A DNA stretch of 64,000 bases. Source: Micromonospora carbonacea. GTDB taxonomy: Bacteria; Actinomycetota; Actinomycetes; Mycobacteriales; Micromonosporaceae. The notes beneath the pieces are model-generated. The model worked only from the letters and a program-made list of their open reading frames with translations, made no database searches and was not told the origin of the DNA. The position numbers and the translations under genes are program-made. This document shows positions 8,756-15,707 of the stretch, one piece after another. How positions within the stretch are numbered: the stretch's first letter is position 1; every line of letters begins with the position of its first letter. The stretch spans positions 806,001-870,000 of the forward strand of contig NZ_JACHMZ010000001.1 in the NCBI RefSeq assembly GCF_014205165.1. The letters are read 5' to 3'.

Positions 8756-9567
8756 TTGCTCGCCTTTCCCTGACGGAGTCGCAACGTGCAGCACTTCGGT
8801 CCGCCGCCGGCCTTGCGCAGCTCGGACAGGTCGACTCCGATGGTCTCGTAGCCCCGGTCGCGCAGCCGCGCGGCCAGGTCGGTGGCCTGCTCCGGCAGCA
8901 CCACGTGCCGGCCGTCGCTGACGGCGTTGAGGCCGAGCACCTCGGCGTCGGCGGCGGTGGCGTGGACGGCGTCCGGGAAGAGGCGGCGCAGCGCGGCCCG
9001 GCTGCCGGGCGAGAACGCCTCCGGCAGGTACGCCACGGTGCGCTCGTCGAGCACGGTGAGCGCGGTGTCCAGGTGGTAGAAGCGGGGGTCGACCAGTTGC
9101 AGGGTGACCACCGGGTAGCCGAAGACCTCCTGGAGCTGGGCGTGTGAGGCGTGCGCCGTGCGGAACCCGGTGCCGGCGAGCAGCACGTCCCCGGCGAGCA
9201 GGACGTCGCCCTCGCCCTCGTTGACGTGCTTCGGGTCGTGCAGCTCGAAGCCGGCGGCGGCGAACCAGGCCCGGTAGGCGGGGGCCTCGTCGGCGCGCTG
9301 CGGGTCGCGGAACTGCACGGACATCGCCTTGCCGTCGATCACGGTGCCGCCGTTGGCGGCGAAGACCATGTCGGGCAGGCCGGGCACGGGCACGATCTCC
9401 TCGACGGTGTGGCCCAGCTCGCGGTAGACCTGCCGCAGCCGCTCCCACTGCCGGACGGCCCGCTCGGCGTCGACGGGTGCGGTGGGGTCCATCCAGGGGT
9501 TGATCGCGTAGTCGACGGCGAAGTACGTCGGCCGGCACATCAGAAAGCGCTGGCTGGTGGCGTCCAT
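8752..9567 (-). CDS. ddaH: Dimethylarginine dimethylaminohydrolase / arginine-modifying hydrolase
   Basis: A 271-residue guanidine-modifying enzyme of the amidinotransferase fold. The catalytic His is in RFYHLDTAL and the nucleophilic Cys is one of the pair in GGGPKCCTL close to the C-terminus; GLPDMVFAANGG forms part of the substrate pocket. Known activities of the family include dimethylarginine to citrulline, arginine deimination and arginine dihydrolysis to ornithine. Direct coupling to rocD, which consumes ornithine and not citrulline, makes an ornithine-producing activity attractive, but this is inference. The start is the ATG with AGGA 8 nt upstream; an in-frame GTG lies two codons earlier. 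The N-terminal CRPTYF.VDYAINPWMD block is typical of the actinobacterial members. Confidence 0.85.
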   Translation of the reverse strand: MDATSQRFLMCRPTYFAVDYAINPWMDPTAPVDAERAVRQWERLRQVYRELGHTVEEIVPVPGLPDMVFAANGGTVIDGKAMSVQFRDPQRADEAPAYRAWFAAAGFELHDPKHVNEGEGDVLLAGDVLLAGTGFRTAHASHAQLQEVFGYPVVTLQLVDPRFYHLDTALTVLDERTVAYLPEAFSPGSRAALRRLFPDAVHATAADAEVLGLNAVSDGRHVVLPEQATDLAARLRDRGYETIGVDLSELRKAGGGPKCCTLRLRQGKASK

Positions 9568-9675
9568 CGTCACTGTCCTGCTCCCAGGGTCGGGCGCGCC
9601 CGGCCACCGTCGGCCCACGGGCTGGCGCCGTTGCCCAACGGTATGCGGGGGCAGCGACGACATCCACCGCCGGAA

Positions 9676-9734
9676 GTTGCGTCACCCGACGATTCGTTGC
9701 GTCTCGAAGGCTGGCAGCGGCGATCCGTTGCGCC
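9676..9734 (-). promoter_or_regulatory. GTTGCG direct repeats upstream of ddaH
   Basis: GTTGCGTC occurs at 9676 and 9696, exactly 20 bp apart, with a third GTTGCGCC at 9727. The array lies about 110-165 bp before the ddaH start in an otherwise G/C-run-rich 269-bp gap with no gene, and may be an activator site. The regulator is unknown. Confidence 0.3.
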
Positions 9735-9836
9735 CACGCTCACCCGCCCCGCCCTCGCTGCCGTCCCGCCCTCGCCCCGCCCGGCTCGGCGGGTGGGAGC
9801 GGGAGCCCAGGGGGCGGGGCGGGCGGGTGAGGAGGG

Positions 9837-10490
9837 TCACGGGGCGGGTGGGGTCGTGCCCTCCACGCCCAGGTGCAGGCGGTGGTGACGGGGCGCCTCG
9901 ATCTCGTCGAGCAGGGCGAGGGCGAGATCGGGGTAGGTGATCCGGCTCGCGCCGTCCGCCGTGGCGAACCGGTAGCCCCCGGCGGGCTGGCCGGTGTGGT
10001 CGAAGTCGCCGGCCGGGCTGAGCACCAGCCAGTCCGGCGCGTCCCCGGCCCGGCGCAACTCGTCCGTGCCGGCGCCGTGCCCCAGGCAGAACGAGCGGAA
10101 CTCCGGCGGGAAGCCCGGGGTGTCCAGCAGCGGGGTCCCGGCCGCGGTGGGCAGGACGGCGGCCAGCCCGACGACCACCAGCCGGCCCACCCCGGCCCGC
10201 CCCAGCCCGGCCGCGAGCGCGCGGGCGGCGGCGGGGAAGAAGACGTCGGCCGGCACGCCGAGGTCGACGGCGGCGTGCACCGCCGCGTCGTGCCCGGCCG
10301 CCAGCTCGGCGACCTGTCCCGCGTCGGTGACGTCGCCGGTGGCGACCCGGACGCCCGGCTCGGCCGCCAGGGCGGGGTGGCGGGCCGGATCCCGCACCAC
10401 GGCGGTCACCTCGTGGCCGCGCGCCCGCGCCTCGGCCAGCACGGCCCGGCCGGCCCGGCCGCCGGCCCCGAAGACGACGATCCCACTCAT
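9837..10490 (-). CDS. NAD(P)-binding atypical short-chain reductase (NAD(P)H-binding family)
   Basis: A 217-residue Rossmann protein. The N-terminus IVVFGAGGRAGRAVLAEARARGHEVTAVVRDP carries the glycine-rich dinucleotide motif (GAGGRAGR) and the Arg that favours NADP. No catalytic YxxxK is present, so it belongs to the atypical SDR / NmrA-like group (NAD(P)H-binding), related to flavin reductases and quinone-responsive proteins. The ATG is preceded by GAGGGGG. It is transcribed divergently from an HxlR regulator 97 bp away, which probably controls it; HxlR partners are often oxidoreductases for electrophile or quinone stress. Exact substrate unknown. Confidence 0.8.
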   Translation of the reverse strand: MSGIVVFGAGGRAGRAVLAEARARGHEVTAVVRDPARHPALAAEPGVRVATGDVTDAGQVAELAAGHDAAVHAAVDLGVPADVFFPAAARALAAGLGRAGVGRLVVVGLAAVLPTAAGTPLLDTPGFPPEFRSFCLGHGAGTDELRRAGDAPDWLVLSPAGDFDHTGQPAGGYRFATADGASRITYPDLALALLDEIEAPRHHRLHLGVEGTTPPAP

Positions 10491-10574
10491 CGACGTACCC
10501 CCTCGCTCCGGTCGCCCCCTCGGCGACCCCGCGGCGACGCTAGCCGGGGGGCCGGTTACCGCCCGGATACCGAT

Positions 10575-10580
10575 TACGGT
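10575..10580 (+). promoter_or_regulatory. Putative -10 element of the HxlR gene
   Basis: TACGGT lies 7 nt before the ATG, again without a convincing ribosome-binding site between them. Confidence 0.35.
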
Positions 10581-10587
10581 GAGTGCC

Positions 10588-10956
10588 ATGGTGACGCCGC
10601 TGGATCCGGAGATGTTCGATCCGCTCTGCCCTTCGGACCTGTCGCCGTTCCGGTTCGGCGACAAGTGGGGCGGCATGGTGATCCGCTGCCTGGAGGGCGG
10701 CCCCCGGCGCTTCTCCGAGCTGCGGGTGCCGCTGCGCGGCGTCAGTGCCAAGGCCCTCACCGCCTCGCTGCGCCGGCTGGAGGCCAGCGGCCTGGTGCGC
10801 CGTGCGGAGCAGCCCGGCCCGCCGCGCCGGGTCGAGTACGCTCTCACGCCGCTCGGCCGCAGCATGCTCGGCCCGATCGAGGCCGTCTGCGCCTGGAACC
10901 GCGAGCACTGGGACGAGCTTCTCGACGCCCGGGAGGGCGTCGCCCGACCGGACTGA
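10588..10956 (+). CDS. HxlR-family winged-helix regulator
   Basis: A 122-residue DNA-binding protein with the HxlR pattern: a lone Cys near the N-terminus (LCPSDLSPFRFGDKWGG), the recognition region RRFSELRVPLRGVSAKAL, the wing LRRLEASGLVRRAEQ and the PRRVEYALTPLGRSM strand. In several HxlR proteins the N-terminal Cys senses electrophiles; that is family knowledge and not shown here. It is divergent from the NAD(P)H-binding reductase gene, the standard arrangement for a regulator and its target. The 97-bp intergenic region has no long perfect palindrome that I can see. Confidence 0.9.
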   Translation: MVTPLDPEMFDPLCPSDLSPFRFGDKWGGMVIRCLEGGPRRFSELRVPLRGVSAKALTASLRRLEASGLVRRAEQPGPPRRVEYALTPLGRSMLGPIEAVCAWNREHWDELLDAREGVARPD

Positions 10957-11031
10957 GGCGGGACCGAGGGCGGGGCCCACCCCCGGAGACGCCACCCGGA
11001 CCGGCTTGCCGCACCTGCTCGCCGGACATGC

Positions 11032-11060
11032 TTCGGGGGCGGCGAATCGCCGCCCCCGAA
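11032..11060 (+). terminator. Strong hairpin terminator after the HxlR gene
   Basis: A perfect 13-bp stem (TTCGGGGGCGGCG and its complement) with a 3-nt AAT loop, followed by AAAGG. It is 76 nt downstream of the HxlR stop and opens the hairpin-rich gap described next. Confidence 0.7.
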
Positions 11061-11074
11061 AAGGGTGTGCCCGG

Positions 11075-11251
11075 CCGGTGAACCACCGGATCCGTCGGGC
11101 TGCCGGCGGGTTCGCCGGGTCGCACAAGTCCCGGTGCACCACCGGGTTCCACCGCCCCGGTGCACCACCGGGGTCGAGCAGCCCCGGCGAACCGCCGGGT
11201 CGATCAGGGCCGGCGCATCGCCGGTTCGAGCGGTGCCGGCGAACCGCCGGC
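11075..11251. repeat. Tandem array of seven short inverted repeats (hairpin array)
   Basis: Seven imperfect copies of a small palindrome lie head to tail. Each has arms CCGGYG and CRCCGG around a 3- or 4-nt loop, usually AAC or CAC. Units start at 11075, 11103, 11130, 11155, 11183, 11210 and 11235, giving spacings of 28, 27, 25, 28, 27 and 25 bp. Linkers between them are not conserved, except that several begin TCGA. With the terminator just upstream, this array fills the 312-bp gap between the HxlR gene and the convergent membrane protein gene; no ORF of note lies in it. Function unknown. Confidence 0.8.
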
Positions 11252-11268
11252 GGGGTCCAATGTGCCCG

Positions 11269-12120
11269 TCAGAGGCGGTCGACAAACTGTGAGTCGAGCC
11301 ACTCGCGCAGCCGCTGCACCCAGTCGCCGTCGGTGGTGGGCCAGACGAACTGCCCGGTCATCGCCAGCACGCCGAGCACCACGGCGGCCACGCCGAAGGC
11401 CATGCCCAGCAGCGCGTCCGTCTTGCCCGCGATGTGCCGGCGGCGGGTGGCGAGCAGGCCGAACACCGACAGCACCGCGCCCAGCGCGCCGACCGCGATG
11501 CCGTAGCCGGCGAGGGTGCCGGTCAGCACGGCGGCCAGCCCGGCGACGCCGACGACCAGGCCGAGGCTGGCGAGCAGGCTGGCCCGCGGCTTCGGCCCGG
11601 CCGGCACCGGCACCGGCTCCCGCCGGGCCTCGTCCCCCGCCTCGACCCGGTCGGCCGGCAGCGGGCGTTCGGCGGCGCGGTCCCGCTCGGCCGGCAGCGG
11701 ACGCTCGGCCGTGCGGTCCGTCGCCGGTGCGGCCGTGGGGGCCGCCGGCAGGGTCCGGGTGACGCCGTGTTCCCGCTCCGGGTCCGGGGAGTCGACCGTG
11801 GGCGCGGCGGTGGCCGGGCGGCGCAGCTCGCCGTCCGGGGTGCGGGCGGTGGCCGCGCGGGCGGTGGCGGCGCGGGCCAGCGCCCCCCGCTCGGCGGCCC
11901 GGCGCTCCACGTCGGAGGCCCGCTCGCCGTCGGTGGCGGTCGCGCTGCTGCGGTACGTCGTCTGCTCCCCGCCCCGGTCGGTGACCACCGGCTGCCCGTC
12001 GGGGCGGCCGTCGGCGCCGGACGCGACAGCACCGTCGCGCTCGTCGACCCGGCCGTCGCCGTTGCTGTCGTACGTCGTCGCCGGCTCGTTCCGGCGGGAC
12101 AACAGCGAAGGAATCTTCAC
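11269..12120 (-). CDS. Two- to three-helix membrane protein with long disordered N-terminal region
   Basis: I do not recognise a named family. The protein is 283 residues. Residues 1-175 are polar and low complexity: a DSNGDGRVDERDGA stretch that resembles an EF-hand/dockerin calcium loop, then Ala/Arg/Thr-rich sequence with repeated AERPLPAERD and AERPLPADRV units. Residues about 185-255 hold closely spaced hydrophobic helices (SLLASLGLVVGVAGL, GYGIAVGALGAVLSVFGLL, ALLGMAFGVAAVVLGVLAM). A short Trp-containing tail follows. The DUF4190-like helix pattern occurs in many actinobacterial membrane proteins. The GTG start has AGGAGG 7 nt upstream; longer in-frame starts lack such a site. Confidence 0.7.
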   Translation of the reverse strand: MKIPSLLSRRNEPATTYDSNGDGRVDERDGAVASGADGRPDGQPVVTDRGGEQTTYRSSATATDGERASDVERRAAERGALARAATARAATARTPDGELRRPATAAPTVDSPDPEREHGVTRTLPAAPTAAPATDRTAERPLPAERDRAAERPLPADRVEAGDEARREPVPVPAGPKPRASLLASLGLVVGVAGLAAVLTGTLAGYGIAVGALGAVLSVFGLLATRRRHIAGKTDALLGMAFGVAAVVLGVLAMTGQFVWPTTDGDWVQRLREWLDSQFVDRL

Positions 12121-12274
12121 CTCTTCACCTCCTGATGAACGCGTGGAGACCTCGGAAGCGCCGGCGGCAGCCACGCGGTAACGCCACAGAGGTACCCAGC
12201 CGCCGATCCGGCGACACCCGGTTCACCCGATCGGGGGTCGCGTGTGCCCCCGGTGGCCCGCCCCCGCCGTTGTC

Positions 12275-12280
12275 TATGCT
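12275..12280 (+). promoter_or_regulatory. Putative -10 element of nei2
   Basis: TATGCT, the best -10 match in this gap, ends 8 nt before the GTG. No ribosome-binding site lies between, so a leaderless message is likely. Confidence 0.5.
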
Positions 12281-12288
12281 TGGCGGCC

Positions 12289-13143
12289 GTGCCAGAGGGA
12301 CACACCATCCACCGTCTCGCCGCCCGGCACGCCGAGCTGTTCGCCGGCGTGGAGGTGCAGGCCACGAGCCCGCAGGGCCGCTTCGCCGACGGAGCGGCCC
12401 GGCTCTGCGGCACCGTCCTGGAGGGCACCGAGGCGTACGGCAAGCACCTGCTGCACCACCACGCGAACGGGCTGACCCTGCACGTGCACCTCGGCCTGTA
12501 TGGCAGGTTCGCCGACGGGTCGGGCGCGCCCCCGCCGCCCGTCGGCCAGGTGCGGCTGCGGCTGACCGGCGACGGTGGGCGTACGCGCACCGGGTCGGCG
12601 GCGTCCGCCCCCGCGCACTGGCTGGACCTGCGCGGCCCGAACGCCTGCGAGCTGCTCACCCCGCCCGAGGTGGCGGCGCTGCGCGACCGCCTCGGCCCCG
12701 ACCCGCTGCGCGCCGACGCCGACCCGGCCCGCGCGTACGCCCGGATCTCCCGCAGCGCGACCCCGCTCGCGGCGCTGCTGCTCGACCAGTCGGTGGTGGC
12801 CGGCACCGGCCTGATCTTCGTCACGGAGGCGTTGTTCCGGGCCGGCCTGTCGCCGCTGCTGCCCGGCCGGGAGCTGACCCCGGCCCGGTGGCGGGAGCTG
12901 TGGGCGGACCTGGTGCACCTGATGACCCGGGCCGTCGAGGCGGGCCGGATCGACACCGTGCGGGACGCCCACCTGCCGGAGGCCACCGGCCGCGCGCCCC
13001 GGGTGGACCGGCACGGCGGTGAGGTCTACGTCTACCGCCGGCCCGGCCAGCCGTGCCACGTCTGCGGCGACGAGGTGCGCCGGGGCGAGCTGGCGGGCCG
13101 CAATCTCTACTGGTGCGCCAGCTGCCAGCCCGGTCGGCCCTGA
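12289..13143 (+). CDS. nei2: Fpg/Nei-family DNA glycosylase (Nei2 type)
   Basis: A 284-residue base-excision repair enzyme. After removal of Met it begins PEGHTIHR, placing the catalytic Pro and Glu at the N-terminus as in all Fpg/Nei enzymes; the conserved Lys is in AYGKHLLHH. The C-terminus has a four-Cys zinc finger, CHVCGDEVRRGELAGRNLYW then CASC. It should remove oxidised pyrimidines or similar bases and nick the abasic site. One oddity: the helix motif usually written G(V/I)GN reads AGTGLIFVTEALF, so the DNA-contacting Asn is a Leu. The GTG start is fixed by the catalytic proline. Confidence 0.9.
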   Translation: MPEGHTIHRLAARHAELFAGVEVQATSPQGRFADGAARLCGTVLEGTEAYGKHLLHHHANGLTLHVHLGLYGRFADGSGAPPPPVGQVRLRLTGDGGRTRTGSAASAPAHWLDLRGPNACELLTPPEVAALRDRLGPDPLRADADPARAYARISRSATPLAALLLDQSVVAGTGLIFVTEALFRAGLSPLLPGRELTPARWRELWADLVHLMTRAVEAGRIDTVRDAHLPEATGRAPRVDRHGGEVYVYRRPGQPCHVCGDEVRRGELAGRNLYWCASCQPGRP

Positions 13144-13155
13144 CCGGCCGGCAGC

Positions 13156-14061
13156 TCAGGCGAGGTCGAGCAGCCAGCGGACGGTGTCGGCCTGGCCGGC
13201 GAACACCATGTCGTCGGTCATGCTCCAGGCCAGCGTGTGCCCGATCGCCCAGCCCAGCACCCGTTCGCGGTCGAGGCTGAGCGCGTCGGTGAGCCGGTCC
13301 AGCCGCCGCCGCACCGTCGCCGGGGAATGGCCGAGCTCCTGTCCCCGGACGATCGCCACCACGCCGAACTCGCGCTCCCCGGCCAGCGGCTTCGGGTCGA
13401 TCACCAGCCACGGCTCGCGGGTGGCCCGCAGGATGTTGCCCGCGTGCATGTCCTGGTTGACCAGCACCTGCTCGCCCTGCGTGTCGACCAGCTCGGCGAG
13501 CCGGCCGAGCGCGGCGTCGAGCAGCCGGCGCTCGAACGGCCGGCCGAGCCGCTCCCACCGCGCCGGCAACTGCTCCGACCAGACGGCGGCCTCCTCGGCC
13601 AGCGGCGTGAACGGCGCGCCGACGGGCCGCCACAGCCGGGGCAGCAGCCCGGCGACGACGTCCAGCGCCTCGTCCAGCGGCACCGCCGGCGCGCCGTCCC
13701 GACCGGGGGCGTGCAGCTGCGTGCCCGGGTCGCAGCGCTCCACCAGCAGCGCCCGCCGGCCCGGATCGTGCGCCAGCAGCCGGGCGGCCCCGTCGCCCGC
13801 CCAGCACGCCAGGGCCGTGGCCTCGTGCACGCTGTCGGCGTCGGGAAGCTGGAGCTTGAGCACCGCCCGGGTGCCGTCGGGCAGCTCGACCGGCCGCGCC
13901 AGCGAGGCGAACGCGTAGGGAAACGGCGGGCCGGTGAGCCGCAGCCCCCACTGCTCGACGCAGTCGGCGAGCCGGCCCGGCAGCGCCGCCAGCCAGGCCC
14001 GGCCGGCGGGCGTCCGCCGCACCCAGCTCAGCCGCTCGGGGATCGCCAGCTCCGTCTCCAT
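13156..14061 (-). CDS. Aminoglycoside/hydroxyurea phosphotransferase-like kinase (APH(6)/StrB family)
   Basis: A 301-residue kinase-fold protein. It has the family features: PFPYAFASLARPVELPDGTRAVLKLQLP with the ATP-binding Lys, ALLVERCDPGTQL as the hinge strand, VLVNQDMHAGNIL as the catalytic loop (Asp and Asn) and LVIDPKPLAGEREFGV as the metal-binding segment. Relatives include streptomycin 6-phosphotransferase and hydroxyurea phosphotransferase from streptomycetes. Resistance to a particular drug cannot be inferred; many chromosomal members have no known substrate. It is convergent with nei2 only 12 bp away, and no biosynthetic cluster is nearby. Confidence 0.82.
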   Translation of the reverse strand: METELAIPERLSWVRRTPAGRAWLAALPGRLADCVEQWGLRLTGPPFPYAFASLARPVELPDGTRAVLKLQLPDADSVHEATALACWAGDGAARLLAHDPGRRALLVERCDPGTQLHAPGRDGAPAVPLDEALDVVAGLLPRLWRPVGAPFTPLAEEAAVWSEQLPARWERLGRPFERRLLDAALGRLAELVDTQGEQVLVNQDMHAGNILRATREPWLVIDPKPLAGEREFGVVAIVRGQELGHSPATVRRRLDRLTDALSLDRERVLGWAIGHTLAWSMTDDMVFAGQADTVRWLLDLA

Positions 14062-14102
14062 CGGACCATCCTGCCGCAGCACGGCCGCGCGCCGGGGACC
14101 GC

Positions 14103-15524
14103 TCAGCGCAGCCGGCGGATGTCGCCGTACGCCCGGTAGAAGCCGCCCCGGCCCGCCTCGCGGACCTCGGTGACCAGGTAGCGCGCGCCCGGCTCGCGGA
14201 TGCCCTTGGGGAACTGCACCGACCAGTCCCGCCGGTAGCCGTCGGAGAGCACGTGGATGCGCAGCCGCCCGCCGTCGTCGACGCACTGCACCACCACGCC
14301 GCCCCGGTCGTCGGTGACCACCTCCACGGCGGTCCACGCCGCCGGCTCGGGCTGCCGGGCGGGGGCCTTGACGTCCACCACCTCGGGCACGGTGCCCGCC
14401 TCGGCGGCCCGGATCGCCGGCTCGCTGGCGTCGACGCAGGCCAGGTAGCCGCTGGTGGTGACCACGTAGAGCCGGTCGTCGTGGTATTGCATCGAGTAGG
14501 CCGAGCCACAGCCGGTGCCGAGCTTCCACAGTCGGTTGCCGGCCGCGTCGAAGCAGTAGATCGAGGACTGGTTGTCGCCGGCGAAGACGTACCGGCCGTC
14601 CTCCGCGGTGGCGCACGAGAAGACCGGGGCGTCGCAGCGGTACGTCTGCCCGGCCCGCCCGTCCTTGCGCAGCCGCACCACCTCGCGGGTGCCGGTGCCG
14701 GCGAACACGGCGTCGCGCTCCTGCCACCCGAACAGGACCGGGCCGGTGCGGGTGTGCCACAGCTCCCGCCCGGTGCGCCAGTCGTAGCCGGTGACCCCCT
14801 GCGAGTGGCCGTGGTAGAGCGCGTCGGCGTCGCAGCGCACCATCCACGCCGCCCGGCCGCGCCCCGGCCGCCGCCACAGGAACTCGTCCTCGTGGTCGAT
14901 CGCGGCGATGCCGCCGTCGGCGTCGGAGACGCCCAGCACCCCGTCGTGGATGTCCAGCCAGTAGATGTCGATGTCGGGGGCGATCGCGTACGCGACCCGG
15001 GGCACCTTGCCGGACAGGTCGTAGACGTTGCCGTCGTCGCAGCCCGCGTAGATCCAGGCGTCGTCGGCGACGATGCACTTCACCCCGTCGGGCAGGCGGA
15101 CCTGGCCCAGCACCCGGGCCTCGTGGTCGAGGGTGGTGATCACCCCGTGCTCGTTGCCGACCATGCAGTGCTGCCCGTCGACGAAGATGCCGAACGCGGG
15201 CGCGCCGGAGGCGTAGCGCCACAGCACCGGGGCGGTGCGGGCCGTCGAGCGGGTGCTGACGATCTGCCGCCGCGACACGGGCCGCTTCTGGCGGACGCCG
15301 GGCACCGCCGGGGCGTACCCCTTGCGGACCTTCTCGCCGATCTTCTTCGCGGCGGCGGCGCGGGCGCGCGCGTTGTCCGGGTAGGTCGTGGTCTTCACCT
15401 GGCCCTGGTCGCCGATCCGGCCGTAGCGCAGCGTCAGCGCGGTGTCGTCCACCACCACCTCGTAGAACTTGTGCGCCGCACCGTCCACTTCGGACAGTTC
15501 GAGGTAGGTCGTCTCCTGCGACAT
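14103..15524 (-). CDS. WGR-domain protein fused to a PQQ-like beta-propeller
   Basis: A 473-residue protein with an unusual architecture. Residues about 5-85 form a WGR-type domain (YLELSEVDGAAHKFYEVVVD then LRYGRIGDQGQ, the WGR Trp being replaced by Tyr). A basic linker (RPVSRRQIVSTRSTARTAP) leads to a propeller of repeated WD/PQQ-like blades from about 110 to 400, each with a GxxxxLD or WxxxTG-type turn, and a beta-rich tail. WGR domains in PARPs and MolR-type proteins bind nucleic acid ends; the propeller suggests protein or ligand binding. No signal peptide, so cytoplasmic. The ATG has AAAGG 8 nt upstream. Function not established. Confidence 0.75.
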   Translation of the reverse strand: MSQETTYLELSEVDGAAHKFYEVVVDDTALTLRYGRIGDQGQVKTTTYPDNARARAAAAKKIGEKVRKGYAPAVPGVRQKRPVSRRQIVSTRSTARTAPVLWRYASGAPAFGIFVDGQHCMVGNEHGVITTLDHEARVLGQVRLPDGVKCIVADDAWIYAGCDDGNVYDLSGKVPRVAYAIAPDIDIYWLDIHDGVLGVSDADGGIAAIDHEDEFLWRRPGRGRAAWMVRCDADALYHGHSQGVTGYDWRTGRELWHTRTGPVLFGWQERDAVFAGTGTREVVRLRKDGRAGQTYRCDAPVFSCATAEDGRYVFAGDNQSSIYCFDAAGNRLWKLGTGCGSAYSMQYHDDRLYVVTTSGYLACVDASEPAIRAAEAGTVPEVVDVKAPARQPEPAAWTAVEVVTDDRGGVVVQCVDDGGRLRIHVLSDGYRRDWSVQFPKGIREPGARYLVTEVREAGRGGFYRAYGDIRRLR

Positions 15525-15655
15525 GGCGTGCCTTTCGAGGGGGAGTGGGCGCCGGACCCGGCACCACGACTGCGCCCACACGCTAACCACGCCCCCCGAC
15601 ACAAAGCGCCGCCATAGCGCCAGCGACAGAACCGCCGCCGTCGCGCCCAGCGGTG

Positions 15656-15707
15656 TTAGGAGGGGGCCCTTCCTATACAGAAAGCGTTAACAGGGGGCCC
15701 TTCCTTA
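15656..15707 (-). repeat. Dispersed two-hairpin element, copy A
   Basis: One of six copies in the window of an intergenic element of about 50 bp built round GTTAACGC. On the minus strand it reads TAAGGAAGGGCCCCC, then the core GTTAACGCTTTCTGTAT, then AGGAAGGGCCCCCTCCTAA. It begins exactly at the stop codon of the flavoprotein gene: its first TAA is that stop. Confidence 0.85.

Noticed and set aside
11075..11251. Hairpin array considered as integron attC sites or a CRISPR
   Set aside because: There is no integrase, cassette or spacer structure; the units are only 15-19 bp palindromes with short variable linkers.
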